Below are positions 18,559 to 26,696 of a stretch of 64,000 bases of DNA, piece after piece. A program made the translations under genes and the position numbers. The stretch is from Campylobacter sp. (GTDB lineage: Bacteria > Campylobacterota > Campylobacteria > Campylobacterales > Campylobacteraceae). The stretch covers positions 1-64,000 of the forward strand of contig JAGBJQ010000101.1 of NCBI GenBank assembly GCA_017934385.1, read 5' to 3'. The notes beneath the pieces were generated by a model. It saw only the letters and a list, made by a program, of their open reading frames with translations. It had not been told where the DNA came from and did no database searches. Position 1 is the stretch's first letter. The number at the start of each line of letters is the position of its first letter.

Positions 18559-18586
18559 ACTATTCCTTAAAAAAAATTTACCGCTG

Positions 18587-18592
18587 ATTTTA
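18587..18592 (-). promoter_or_regulatory. -10 box for recA
   Basis: Reads TAAAAT on the minus strand in TTTTGCTAAAATC, an extended -10 with TGC directly before it. It lies about 28 nt upstream of the recA ATG. No LexA-type operator is evident next to it. Confidence 0.5.
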
Positions 18593-18658
18593 GCAAAATA
18601 ACTTTAATAATAGGTTGTGTGATATGGCGAAATTTAACCCTTTTTTGTTATGATTGCA

Positions 18659-18664
18659 TAAAAT
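18659..18664 (+). promoter_or_regulatory. -10 box for mqnD
   Basis: TAAAAT in GATTGCATAAAATC, 18 nt before the mqnD ATG, followed by TTAAGGTAAG as ribosome binding site. Confidence 0.45.
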
Positions 18665-18682
18665 CAAATTTAAGGTAAGATT

Positions 18683-19546
18683 ATGAAAAACATTAGCGTT
18701 GCTCACTCGCCCGATGCGGACGATATTTTTATGTATATGGCGATTAAATTTGGCTGGGTAAATTCTTCGTGGCTGAGATTTTCTAATAAAGCAGACGATA
18801 TTCAAACGCTAAATTTAGCCTCTTTGGCTGGGACTTACGATGTTTGCGCGATAAGTTTTGCATTGTATCCAAAAATTTATGAAAATTACGCACTTTTGCG
18901 AACTGCTGTTAGTTTTGGAGAGGGTTACGGTCCAAAACTGATAAAGAAAAAAGGTGTGAAGCTAAAACCGAATTTCAAAGTCGCCCTAAGTGGCGAACAC
19001 ACGACAAATGCGATGATTTTTCGCATTGCTTACCCAAGCGCCAGGATTGTGTATAAAAATTTCTTAGAGATCGAAAACGCAGTGCTTAGCGGAGAAGTCG
19101 ATGCTGGGGTGCTGATACACGAAAGCATTTTGGATTTTTCTAGTGATTTGTGCGTGGAACGCGAAATTTGGGATATTTGGAGCGAGTTAAACGGCGAAAA
19201 TTTACCACTTCCGCTTGGTGGTATGGCGCTTCGCAGATCCCTGCCACTCACAGACGCGATTGAGTGCGAAAGGGTGCTAACTGACGCCGTGCGGGTCGCT
19301 CACGCAAATAAATCTTTGCTATCAAAAATGCTAATTGAGCGAAATTTAGTGCGAGTTGATGATAAAAAACTAGAAAAGTATCTAGGGCTGTATGCAAACG
19401 AAAATTCGATTTCAATGAACGAAACGCAACTAAACGCAGTGCAAAAGCTCTTTGATTTGGGCTTTAAGCACGGATTTTACTCAGAGCAAATTTGCGTGAG
19501 TGATATGCTGATACCGACGGAATATAGCGAGATTAGAAATTCGTAG
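18683..19546 (+). CDS. mqnD: 1,4-dihydroxy-6-naphthoate synthase
   Basis: 287 aa. MqnD acts in the futalosine route to menaquinone, which replaces the Men pathway in epsilonproteobacteria: it turns cyclic dehypoxanthine futalosine into 1,4-dihydroxy-6-naphthoate. The N-terminus SVAHSPDADDIFMYMAIKFGW is characteristic of the family, as are the periplasmic-binding-protein-like segments LASLAGTYDVCAISFALYPKI and SGEVDAGVLIHES. The gene stands alone; mqnA is elsewhere in this window (59081-59758), so the pathway genes are dispersed as usual in Campylobacter. An intrinsic terminator lies at 19659. Confidence 0.95.
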   Translation: MKNISVAHSPDADDIFMYMAIKFGWVNSSWLRFSNKADDIQTLNLASLAGTYDVCAISFALYPKIYENYALLRTAVSFGEGYGPKLIKKKGVKLKPNFKVALSGEHTTNAMIFRIAYPSARIVYKNFLEIENAVLSGEVDAGVLIHESILDFSSDLCVEREIWDIWSELNGENLPLPLGGMALRRSLPLTDAIECERVLTDAVRVAHANKSLLSKMLIERNLVRVDDKKLEKYLGLYANENSISMNETQLNAVQKLFDLGFKHGFYSEQICVSDMLIPTEYSEIRNS

Positions 19547-19592
19547 AATTTTAAATTTTGCAAAAATACTGCCCCGAAATTTTAAATTCGTG

Positions 19593-19655
19593 GCAATGAC
19601 AAATTGAGTTTCAATTTTGCCTAATTTGTCATTGCGAGCGTAGCGAAGCAATCCA
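19593..19655. repeat. ATTGC...GCAATGACA palindromic intergenic repeat, copy 4
   Basis: GCAATGACAAATT (19593-19605) is a perfect 13-bp inverted repeat with AATTTGTCATTGC (19623-19635), followed by GAGCGTAGCGAAGCAATCC. This is the best-preserved copy, and its right part is the reverse complement of the copy at 22718. Confidence 0.75.
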
Positions 19656-19658
19656 GCC

Positions 19659-19676
19659 ACGCCGTTAGGCGTTTTT
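19659..19676 (+). terminator. Intrinsic terminator downstream of mqnD
   Basis: ACGCC (19659-19663) pairs with GGCGT (19668-19672) around GTTA, followed by TTTT and an A/T stretch. The short stem makes it moderate in strength. It separates mqnD from the next gene, starting at 19700. Confidence 0.6.
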
Positions 19677-19699
19677 AATTAAATTTAAAGTGAGAAAAT

Positions 19700-20743
19700 T
19701 TGACTATAAGAGAAATAGAAGTTTTAAGAAAATTAGCATTAAATAAAATTAACGGACTAAAAATTCCGTTTTTTCTTTCAACTCTCGCAATCCCAATTGC
19801 GGTCGGATTTTTGTTATATAAATTTGGCGATATAGAATTTGCTTTGCCTTTGGCTATTGTAATTTTTGGTATGTCAGCGATGAAATATATAATGATAGAT
19901 TTTATTGACGCAGACCAGCCTATGACCATAAAAAGAGAAATAATGCCATTTTTGCCACTGTTAATTTTAATGTATTTTGGTGATGATATAACCAAATTTA
20001 TACCAAATTTCGGCTATGTATTGCTTACGATATTTACAATACTTGCCATGATTATGTCATTTTTATTGCTTGTGAAATTCGCAAAAATGGACGAGATAAA
20101 AAAATACAAAGATTTATTCAAAAATAGATATTTAAAGGACTATCTTGCAAAATTTGGCTATGAATACCAAGAAAAAGGCTCATTAGACCAAATAATCTTA
20201 AAACATAGTAAATTATTTAACCCGTCCGAAATTTCAAATATAAACGATAAAATTTGTGGGAAAATCGACAAGGTAGAATTTGTTTTTTGCGATTTAATCA
20301 TCAAAAAAGAGCTAAAAGACGCGCTGTATTTTGGCGTGTTTTTTTATGCCGAATTTAACAAAAATATCAAATCAAAAACTTTCATAAAATCAAAAGACAG
20401 CAAAATACAAAACACGGAAAATTTGAAAAAAATTGTTATGGACGACACGAAATTTAACCGCACTTTCGAAGTTTATAGCACAGATGCTATAAATGCTATG
20501 TATATATTAAGCCCTGCATTGATGAAGAGAATTTTAAGCTTAAAATGGCATTTAAATTTTCCGATTAGCATTAGTTTTGTGGGAAGCAAAATTTACATTT
20601 TTATCGATACAGGCAAGGATAATTTCGAGCCAAATATCGATATAAGTGCGATAAAATCGGATAGAATTATCAAAACAGAGCTCTCACACTTTTTATCAAT
20701 CGTTAAAACTTTAAATTTAAATACAAGAATTTGGAAAGTGTGA
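19700..20743 (+). CDS. DUF3137 membrane protein
   Basis: 347 aa, TTG start with AAAGTGAG upstream. The N-terminal part has two to four membrane helices (about 22-60, IPFFLSTLAIPIAVGFLLY and ALPLAIVIFGMSAMKYIMI, and again about 75-115). The soluble C-terminal part matches the DUF3137 pattern: GKIDKVEFVFCDLIIKKE, YFGVFFYAEFNKNIKSKTF, KFNRTFEVYSTDAINAMYILSPALMKRIL and ISISFVGSKIYIFIDTG. Function of the family is unknown. Codons are rich in A and T (many ata and aaa) compared with neighbours, so it may have been acquired or simply be poorly expressed. It is flanked by a terminator on the left and the murB promoter on the right, so it stands alone. Confidence 0.8.
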   Translation: MTIREIEVLRKLALNKINGLKIPFFLSTLAIPIAVGFLLYKFGDIEFALPLAIVIFGMSAMKYIMIDFIDADQPMTIKREIMPFLPLLILMYFGDDITKFIPNFGYVLLTIFTILAMIMSFLLLVKFAKMDEIKKYKDLFKNRYLKDYLAKFGYEYQEKGSLDQIILKHSKLFNPSEISNINDKICGKIDKVEFVFCDLIIKKELKDALYFGVFFYAEFNKNIKSKTFIKSKDSKIQNTENLKKIVMDDTKFNRTFEVYSTDAINAMYILSPALMKRILSLKWHLNFPISISFVGSKIYIFIDTGKDNFEPNIDISAIKSDRIIKTELSHFLSIVKTLNLNTRIWKV

Positions 20744-20750
20744 AATATTG

Positions 20751-20756
20751 TATAAT
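20751..20756 (+). promoter_or_regulatory. -10 box for murB
   Basis: TATAAT in ATTGTATAATAACG, 25 nt before the ATG at 20781. It supports that start, because an in-frame codon at 20748 would lie upstream of the transcript. Confidence 0.6.
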
Positions 20757-20780
20757 AACGCAAAAATTCAAGGCGTAGTT

Positions 20781-21557
20781 ATGGCGAAAATTTATAAGAA
20801 AATTGACTTTTCGAAATATAGTTCGGTGAAAATCGGAGGCGTGGAAAAAGTTGAAGTTTTAGACGAAAATAGCGAATTTAACGGCTTTGTCGTGGGTGGC
20901 GCAAATAATCTTTTAATCTCGCCAAATCCGCCACAAATCGGCATTTTGCACGATAAATTTGATTTTATTTCACTTGACGGCGACATTTTAAAAATCGGCG
21001 CAAAAACAAAAAGCGCTAAAATTTACAACTTCGCAAAACAGCAAAATCTCGCAAATTTCGAGTTTTTAAAAAATATCCCCGGCACACTTGGCGGACTTCT
21101 TACGATGAACGCAGGTTTAGCAAATTTTGAAATCTCGCAAAATCTAATCTCCGTTCGCACAAGTCTTGGCGAATTTGGCAAAGACGAGTTAAATTTCGCC
21201 TATCGCCACAGCGAAATTCCCGGAATTATTTTAGAAGCCAAATTTAGAGTTTCGCGCGGTTTTGATGCAATCCTTAGCGAAGCAATCGCGCAAAAAAGGG
21301 CAAATCAGCCGCGTGGTGCTAGTTTTGGAAGCTGTTTTAAAAATCCAAATGGCGATAGTGCAGGTAGGCTCATCGAAGCAGTGGGTTTAAAGGGCTTTCG
21401 TGTCGGCGGGTGCGGATTTAGCGAAAGGCACGCAAATTTTCTCATAAACTACGGCGGGGCGACATATTTTGAGGCAATCACCCTCATAAATTTAGCCAAA
21501 ATGCGCGTAAAAGCCGAATTTGGCGTGGATTTACACGAAGAAGTGGTGATTTTATAG
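20781..21557 (+). CDS. murB: UDP-N-acetylenolpyruvoylglucosamine reductase
   Basis: 258 aa. MurB reduces UDP-GlcNAc-enolpyruvate to UDP-MurNAc with NADPH and bound FAD, the second committed step of peptidoglycan synthesis. Motifs: SSVKIGG, VVGGANNLL (FAD phosphate loop), NIPGTLGGLLTMNAG, FAYRHSEIPG, and the catalytic GASFGSCFKNP with the Ser/Cys-bearing loop, then SAGRLIEAVGLKGFRVGG and ERHANFLINYGGAT. It is the short type that lacks the Tyr-containing extra loop of E. coli MurB (type II). The ATG at 20781 has AAGGCG before it and a -10 box at the right distance. Confidence 0.96.
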   Translation: MAKIYKKIDFSKYSSVKIGGVEKVEVLDENSEFNGFVVGGANNLLISPNPPQIGILHDKFDFISLDGDILKIGAKTKSAKIYNFAKQQNLANFEFLKNIPGTLGGLLTMNAGLANFEISQNLISVRTSLGEFGKDELNFAYRHSEIPGIILEAKFRVSRGFDAILSEAIAQKRANQPRGASFGSCFKNPNGDSAGRLIEAVGLKGFRVGGCGFSERHANFLINYGGATYFEAITLINLAKMRVKAEFGVDLHEEVVIL

Positions 21558-21643
21558 CGCCAAGTTTCCTTGCGCGCTTGCTGATAAATAAATTTTAAGC
21601 GAATTTGCGATATAGGCTAGCCAAATTAATCACGGAGTTTTTC

Positions 21644-22615
21644 ATGACTTGCAAGCACGATTTTTATAGCCATAAACCTATTATCCCAAGCCAAGCGTCG
21701 CACTCGCACAGCCACGAGCATTTTCGCGACCACGATCATGGCCACTCGCATGAGCACAATCACAGCCACGCAGTGGGGCCGAACACAAACAAAAAAATGC
21801 TTAAAATTTGTATCGCAATTACGATTTTTGCGATGATTTTTCAATTCGTTTATTCTATCATTACAAATTCTCTCGCGCTTTTAAGCGATACTTTGCACAT
21901 GTTTAGCCACGCTTTTGCCCTAACTCTAAGCTATTTCGCGGTGAAAATTTCAGAATTTAGCGGTGGAAATGAACGGACATTTGGATTTTTTAGAGCTGAG
22001 ATTTTAGTCGCTTTTGTAAATTCTATTATGAGTTTTGCATTTGCCCTTTTTATCGTGTATGAGGCTGTGTGCAAACTGATAAACCCTGAAAGCATAGACG
22101 CAAAAACCCTTTTGGTGGCTGCTTTTATCGGGCTTGTAGCAAATGCAATAAGCGGACTTTTGCTAATCAAAGCCGATATGCAAAACATAAATATAAAATC
22201 CAGTTTCATACACATGATGAGCGATTTGCTAAGCTCGGTTGGCGTTATTTTGGGTGCTGTGATTGTGTATTTTACGGGTGCGTTTTGGGTGGATTGCGTT
22301 TTGGCTATGATGATTGCCTTTGTGATTGGAAAATGGTCATATTCTTTGGCGAAAGATAGCGTAAATGTGCTTTTAGAGACTTCGCCGATACCTATACAAA
22401 GCATAAAAAATGAAATTTTATCGCATGAGTTTGTGCTGGATACGCACGATATTCACCTCAGCGAAATTACGCATAATTTTTATGTTTTGACGGCTCATAT
22501 CGTCATAGAGAGGGAAAATTTAGATAAATTTTCGCAAATCATCGGTGAATTATCGCAAAATTTAATGCAAAATTTACATATCGCACACTGCACTTTTCAG
22601 CCTGAGTGGAGTTGA
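21644..22615 (+). CDS. CDF-family divalent metal exporter (CzcD/ZitB-like)
   Basis: 323 aa from the ATG at 21644 (CGGAG 6 nt before it). The cytoplasmic N-terminus is rich in His (HSHSHEHFRDHDHGHSHEHNHSH, within residues 20-45), a metal buffer seen in zinc exporters. Six membrane helices follow. The metal site residues are in helix II (ALLSDTLHMFSHAFAL: D and H) and helix V (SSFIHMMSDLLSSVGV: H and D). A cytoplasmic C-terminal domain follows (SIKNEILSHEFVLDTHDIHLSEI) that dimerises. The protein exchanges Zn2+ or similar ions for protons and confers metal tolerance. The metal cannot be fixed from sequence; zinc is the best guess from the HxxxD/HxxxD set. Confidence 0.92.
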   Translation: MTCKHDFYSHKPIIPSQASHSHSHEHFRDHDHGHSHEHNHSHAVGPNTNKKMLKICIAITIFAMIFQFVYSIITNSLALLSDTLHMFSHAFALTLSYFAVKISEFSGGNERTFGFFRAEILVAFVNSIMSFAFALFIVYEAVCKLINPESIDAKTLLVAAFIGLVANAISGLLLIKADMQNINIKSSFIHMMSDLLSSVGVILGAVIVYFTGAFWVDCVLAMMIAFVIGKWSYSLAKDSVNVLLETSPIPIQSIKNEILSHEFVLDTHDIHLSEITHNFYVLTAHIVIERENLDKFSQIIGELSQNLMQNLHIAHCTFQPEWS

Positions 22616-22717
22616 AATTTGTGTTAAATTCGCGCGAAATTTAACATTGAACGATTTCTTAAATTTTAGGCAAAATTTTGAAATTTTGCAAAAACACTAA
22701 CCTTGAATTTTAAATTC

Positions 22718-22754
22718 GTAGATTGCTTCGTCGCTATCGCTTCTCGCAATGACA
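22718..22754. repeat. ATTGC...GCAATGACA palindromic intergenic repeat, copy 5
   Basis: Runs from GTAGATTGCTTCG to CTTCTCGCAATGACA, the same layout as the copy at 201-240. It lies between the convergent CDF and DUF362 genes. Confidence 0.7.
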
Positions 22755-22756
22755 GA

Positions 22757-22786
22757 TTGGGCATAAAATTTTAAATTTATGCCCAA
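22757..22786. terminator. Hairpin between convergent genes, likely terminator
   Basis: Perfect 11-bp stem TTGGGCATAAA (22757-22767) with TTTATGCCCAA (22776-22786), loop of 8 nt. The plus side is followed by TGAATTTT; no long T tract is seen, so termination is probable but not certain. Confidence 0.5.
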
Positions 22787-22808
22787 TGAATTTTACTGAT
22801 AGTTTTAT

Positions 22809-23924
22809 TTACTGACCGTCATTTACCCATTTTCCGCTGATACCCTTTACGGCGTCTGCTACTTTGATTTCCACATCGCCGTTATCTATATCTATCAGGT
22901 GATAGCGGTCGTTGCCCATATCCATTTCCTTCATATACGAAAGCTGTCTAAGACCATGGCGAGTTTCTATGCGCTCGACGAGATCGTGCTTTGATGACTC
23001 TGGCAAGGCATAGACGAGATCAACTGATGCCTGATCTGCTGCTAGGATATCAAGCGAGGCGACAATGCCGATATCAGGAGTCACGACAGGATCTGCGCCA
23101 GTTCCTTCGCAATCGCAAGAAACACTCATATTGCGCAATACATTTATAAAGGCGATTTTGTGAGCGAAATATGTCGTTATCGCCTTAGTGGATTCGCTCA
23201 TGCGCTCCATAAACTCTTCTTCGCTGATACTCCACTGACCTTTACCCTCTGCGGAGTGGATCCATTTTTTGCCTATTCGTCCATCAGCGCAACCGATACC
23301 GATATTTTTATTCGAGCCACCAAATCCGCCCATAGTGTGTCCCTTGAAGTGAGTAAGGGCAAGAAACGAATCATAATCAAGGATATTTTTTCCCATAGAC
23401 ATTTCGCTAAACCATTTACCATGTGGCACCGGTAGCAACGCTGTCCCAGCTTCGTCTATTATATCTACCTTAGAAAAGGTCCAGCCATTTGTTTCGAGAG
23501 TTTTGCGGTGATCTTCTGTGTTATACCTTGCGCCTGCGTAATATGTGTTTGTCTCTACAATAGAGGCATTAGAAAGACGAGAGCTCATAAGCTCCTTTAC
23601 CCATGGGCGTGGAATAATATTTGGTCCATGAGGCTCTCCGGTGTGGAGTTTGACCGCAACTTTGCCGACCAATACGCTTTTGATTTTATCAAATATTTTG
23701 ACTAGTCCTGCGGGAGAGAGATTCCTTGTAAAATATACATAAGACTCAGGTCCTTTGCGCTGCTCATACGGGATATAGCGCTCTCCGCCGACACCAGGGA
23801 CTGGGGTTTTAGACGCGCTTGTTTCGTCTTTTTTCTCCGCTGCGCTAGCATAGTTTGAGAGAGCACCAAGTGCCACTGCGGCTCCTGCCATTTTCACAAA
23901 CTTGCGCCTTACAATATCTTGCAT
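22809..23924 (-). CDS. Tat-exported DUF362 protein
   Basis: 371 aa. The N-terminus MQDIVRRKFVKMAGAAVALG carries a twin-arginine motif (VRRKFVK) and a hydrophobic stretch ending in ASAAE, so the protein is exported folded, as is usual for cofactor-bearing redox proteins. The body fits DUF362: GKVAVKLHTGEPHGPNI, SIVETNTYYAGARYNTEDHRKTLETNGW, THFKGHTMGGFGGSNKNIGIGC and CDCEGTGADPVVTPDIGIVASLDILAADQASVDLV. The family often carries ferredoxin domains; none is seen here, only the CDC pair and scattered Cys. The function is not known. It stands 55 nt downstream of the PP-loop gene. Confidence 0.85.
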   Translation of the reverse strand: MQDIVRRKFVKMAGAAVALGALSNYASAAEKKDETSASKTPVPGVGGERYIPYEQRKGPESYVYFTRNLSPAGLVKIFDKIKSVLVGKVAVKLHTGEPHGPNIIPRPWVKELMSSRLSNASIVETNTYYAGARYNTEDHRKTLETNGWTFSKVDIIDEAGTALLPVPHGKWFSEMSMGKNILDYDSFLALTHFKGHTMGGFGGSNKNIGIGCADGRIGKKWIHSAEGKGQWSISEEEFMERMSESTKAITTYFAHKIAFINVLRNMSVSCDCEGTGADPVVTPDIGIVASLDILAADQASVDLVYALPESSKHDLVERIETRHGLRQLSYMKEMDMGNDRYHLIDIDNGDVEIKVADAVKGISGKWVNDGQ

Positions 23925-23979
23925 AGCCTATACCTCTCTTTCATAAATATTATATAGTTCTTTACCATTATAAAATAAT

Positions 23980-24966
23980 TCAGTTAATAAAATATTTTTG
24001 CGCTTCGGCCTTATCCTCAAACGGCGTGGCTATAAATTTTTCATTTTCAATGATGACTTCATAGCTTTTGCCTGGTTGAAATTTCGTATAAGTTAGCGCA
24101 AATTTCGCCGCTAATGCCATGTCATCGCCACTAGCACCACGCGAAATGAGCGAGTATGCACCTACGAGTGGCTCGGTAAATTTAATGCGAGTAAATTTAG
24201 GATTTTGGATATTTCTTAGGCGCGCATTATCATCTTCGTTGCGTCCGATTATCATTTTTGCGCCACCACTTAGGCGCAAATGACGGCCAAATTTTAAAAT
24301 TTCAGCGTCCTGCGTGGTCTGTAATTTTTCAAATTTCATCATATCTTTGATTTTATCAGCGTAGCTTTGGATTGTAAGCAAACACCCGCCAGCCGGCGTT
24401 TCATAATCATCAAAGCCAAATTCCCCCGCTAACTCCATTTGGCGCGTTCGCCCCCTGCCACTGATATCTAGCAGTTTTTCGCGATCGACCCAGCCGTTGA
24501 TTTCAGGCGCGCTTGGTGCCATTAGTTTCGCGCTTAGCGGGCGCAAGATTAGGTTGTTTTCATCGCTACTTAGTTTGCGCACCTGCGCCATTGCAGCGGC
24601 TCTTTGGCTCATTGGGCGTTGTCCTAGCACCTCGCCAGAAATCACAAAACTAGCTCCAAGTGCTTCTAGCATAGAAAGCGCGGTTTTAAACATATATCCA
24701 TGGCAGTCTATGCAGGGGTTAAACTGCTTGCCATAGCCGTATTTTGGGCTAAAAAGCACATTTTGCAAATACTCATCTCTGATATCCACGCGCAAAAACT
24801 CAGCCCCAGCCATGCGCGCTCGCTCGCTCATAATCTCGCTTTTATCATCTTTACCACCAAAGCCAATATCCATATAAAGTGCCGTAACGCCGATATTTTG
24901 CATAGTTATTAATTTTATGGCTAGCATAGAGTCTAGCCCACCGCTAAAAAGTGCGAGTGCCTTCAT
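23980..24966 (-). CDS. PP-loop ATPase, tRNA thiolation-like (MnmA/ThiI-type)
   Basis: 328 aa. The N-terminal PP-loop SGGLDS (residues 8-13) binds ATP and adenylates a substrate. A CxxC pair (C85, C88 in FNPCIDCHGYMF) lies in a place where MnmA-like thiolases keep a catalytic Cys. VISGEVLGQRPMSQRA and PAGGCLLTIQSYADKIKDMM follow. The C-terminal domain has no motif I recognise. Similar proteins are annotated as ThiI-like or argininosuccinate synthase-like, but no assay is known to me. The start overlaps the dnaG stop as ATGA, so it is translated with dnaG. A role in tRNA sulfur modification is an inference. Confidence 0.8.
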   Translation of the reverse strand: MKALALFSGGLDSMLAIKLITMQNIGVTALYMDIGFGGKDDKSEIMSERARMAGAEFLRVDIRDEYLQNVLFSPKYGYGKQFNPCIDCHGYMFKTALSMLEALGASFVISGEVLGQRPMSQRAAAMAQVRKLSSDENNLILRPLSAKLMAPSAPEINGWVDREKLLDISGRGRTRQMELAGEFGFDDYETPAGGCLLTIQSYADKIKDMMKFEKLQTTQDAEILKFGRHLRLSGGAKMIIGRNEDDNARLRNIQNPKFTRIKFTEPLVGAYSLISRGASGDDMALAAKFALTYTKFQPGKSYEVIIENEKFIATPFEDKAEAQKYFIN

Positions 24967-26636
24967 TTTTTTCCTTTTAATTCGTTTATTTTTTTTTGAT
25001 ATTCGAGGATTTTATCGAGCCTATCAGGGTCGTTTGAAACAAGCAATTTTTGCATTTGCTCCTCTAAAACCCTGCGACGAAGAAGCATGCAGGCTTTGAT
25101 AAAATTCGTCTCATTTGTAATGGCTAAAATTTTATTATCCAAGGCAAGCGCGCGCAGACTTTGCTCGTCATCTTCGCTTTTTTGCGCTGATATTAGGGCT
25201 TCATACACCCTGCCATGCATACGGAAATCCTGCACGCTAAGGCAGTTTAGGCCGTTTGCCATGAAATTTTCGTTTAAAAGCATGGATTTTATGACTTGAA
25301 GCTCGGTTATGTCTTTTAAATTTGAGCCCTCTGGTTTTGGCGCGTTTTCTTGCGGTTTTAAATTTTGCTTTGGCGCGAAATTTGCGCTCGCACCCGAATT
25401 CGAACTTAGCGAAAACACATTAGGCGAAACATCTAAAATTTGCGCTACCAAACTCGTATATGACTGCGCCACCACTGGATTTAGCGCGTTAGTAAATTCT
25501 TTGATTTCATTTAGAGCCTGCTCTTTTTGCACGGGGCGAGTTAGGTCGTATTTTTTGGCGATTTCACGGATCAAAAATTCTCCGCCCTCCATGCCATTAG
25601 CGTAAATTTGGGCTAGTTCGCGCACTTTGCCAGCTTGTACCATATCGGCTGGATCTGCGCCACCGCCTATGATAACCACGCTATTATCAATGCCGTTTGC
25701 GCATAAGAGTCTAGCGCTTTTTATCGCAGCGTTGATTCCTGCGCTATCTCCGTCGAAGCTTAAAATCACGCGCAAATCCCCGCGTTTAATCAGTGGCAAA
25801 TGTAGTGGCGTCAAAGCTGTGCCAAGCACGGCTACTGCGTTGTCGATACCTGCTTGATGAAGCATTATGACATCCATATAGCCCTCTGTGATGATGAGGG
25901 TTTTTTTATCATACGCGCTTTTTTTGGCTAGATTGTAAGCGTAAAAAATCCGCGATTTATCAAAAACCGCGCACTGGGGCGAATTGACATATTTGGCAGG
26001 ATTGCCACTAATCGTGCGCCCGCCAAAGCCCACGATTTTGCCCGTGTGGTTGTGAATCGGAAATGTAATGCGCTCGATAAAGCTAGCGTAGCTTCCGCGC
26101 TCGTTTTGCTTAATCGCGCCCACATTAAAGGCGTTGCGCGCTTCGATTTGCTCGTTTTGCAAAACACGGATTGTCTGCGCGCTAGACCCAGCCCAGCCAA
26201 GGCCAAATTTCTGTATCGTCTCATCGCTAAGACCGCGCGAGTGCAGATACTCTACTGCACTAGGATTGTTATAAAGCTGGCTTTGATAAAAAGCGTTTAG
26301 AATTTCTAAAATTTTTTTATCCTCACGCTGAAAATCGCGCTCATTTGTGTATTCGAGCTCGAAACCATACATCGAGGCTAGCTTTTCTACGGCTTCTTTG
26401 AAATTTAGCTTTTCGTAGTCTTGGACGAATTTTATGGCATTTCCGCCAGCCTTGCACGAAAAGCAGTGAAAAATCCCAAGCCGCGAGCTCACGCTCATAC
26501 TAGGGTGCGAATCATCGTGAAATGGGCAAATTCCGACGAAATTTGAGCCAGAGCGTTTGAGTGGGACATATCTTTCTACGACATCTACGATATCAGCGAC
26601 GGCTAAAAGCCTTTCAATACTTTCATTTTTAATCAT
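24963..26636 (-). CDS. dnaG: DNA primase
   Basis: 557 aa from the ATG at 26636-26634. DnaG makes RNA primers at the replication fork. The N-terminal zinc domain has CPFHDDSHPS and FHCFSCKAGGNAIKFVQDYE. The catalytic core has VGFGGRTISGNPAKYVNSPQ and the Toprim residues in IITEGYMDVIMLHQAG and LSFDGDSAGINAA. The C-terminal helical domain (about 435-557) would bind the helicase DnaB; an acidic/Asn-rich linker precedes it. The -10 box TATAAT is separated from the ATG by only 6 nt, so the mRNA probably starts at the A of ATG, a leaderless transcript. Confidence 0.96.
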   Translation of the reverse strand: MIKNESIERLLAVADIVDVVERYVPLKRSGSNFVGICPFHDDSHPSMSVSSRLGIFHCFSCKAGGNAIKFVQDYEKLNFKEAVEKLASMYGFELEYTNERDFQREDKKILEILNAFYQSQLYNNPSAVEYLHSRGLSDETIQKFGLGWAGSSAQTIRVLQNEQIEARNAFNVGAIKQNERGSYASFIERITFPIHNHTGKIVGFGGRTISGNPAKYVNSPQCAVFDKSRIFYAYNLAKKSAYDKKTLIITEGYMDVIMLHQAGIDNAVAVLGTALTPLHLPLIKRGDLRVILSFDGDSAGINAAIKSARLLCANGIDNSVVIIGGGADPADMVQAGKVRELAQIYANGMEGGEFLIREIAKKYDLTRPVQKEQALNEIKEFTNALNPVVAQSYTSLVAQILDVSPNVFSLSSNSGASANFAPKQNLKPQENAPKPEGSNLKDITELQVIKSMLLNENFMANGLNCLSVQDFRMHGRVYEALISAQKSEDDEQSLRALALDNKILAITNETNFIKACMLLRRRVLEEQMQKLLVSNDPDRLDKILEYQKKINELKGKK

Positions 26637-26642
26637 TTGCAA

Positions 26643-26648
26643 ATTATA
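26643..26648 (-). promoter_or_regulatory. -10 box for dnaG (leaderless start)
   Basis: Reads TATAAT, then TTGCAA, then ATG on the minus strand. The usual start of transcription, about 7 nt after the hexamer, is the A of the dnaG start codon. It lies 12 bp from the divergent -10 box of the TPR gene. Confidence 0.6.
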
Positions 26649-26660
26649 CCCACACTTTGC

Positions 26661-26666
26661 TATAAT
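26661..26666 (+). promoter_or_regulatory. -10 box for the TPR protein gene
   Basis: TATAAT preceded by TGC (extended -10). Transcription would start near 26673, upstream of the CGAGG site (26686-26690) and TTG start at 26697. A start at 26637 would lie upstream of this promoter and is rejected. Confidence 0.6.
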
Positions 26667-26696
26667 CGCCCTTTATTTTATACCACGAGGCGAAAT

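Noticed and set aside
26637-26696. Upstream start for the TPR protein at 26637
   Set aside because: It lies before the extended -10 box at 26661-26666 and would not be in the transcript; TTG 26697 has a proper site.
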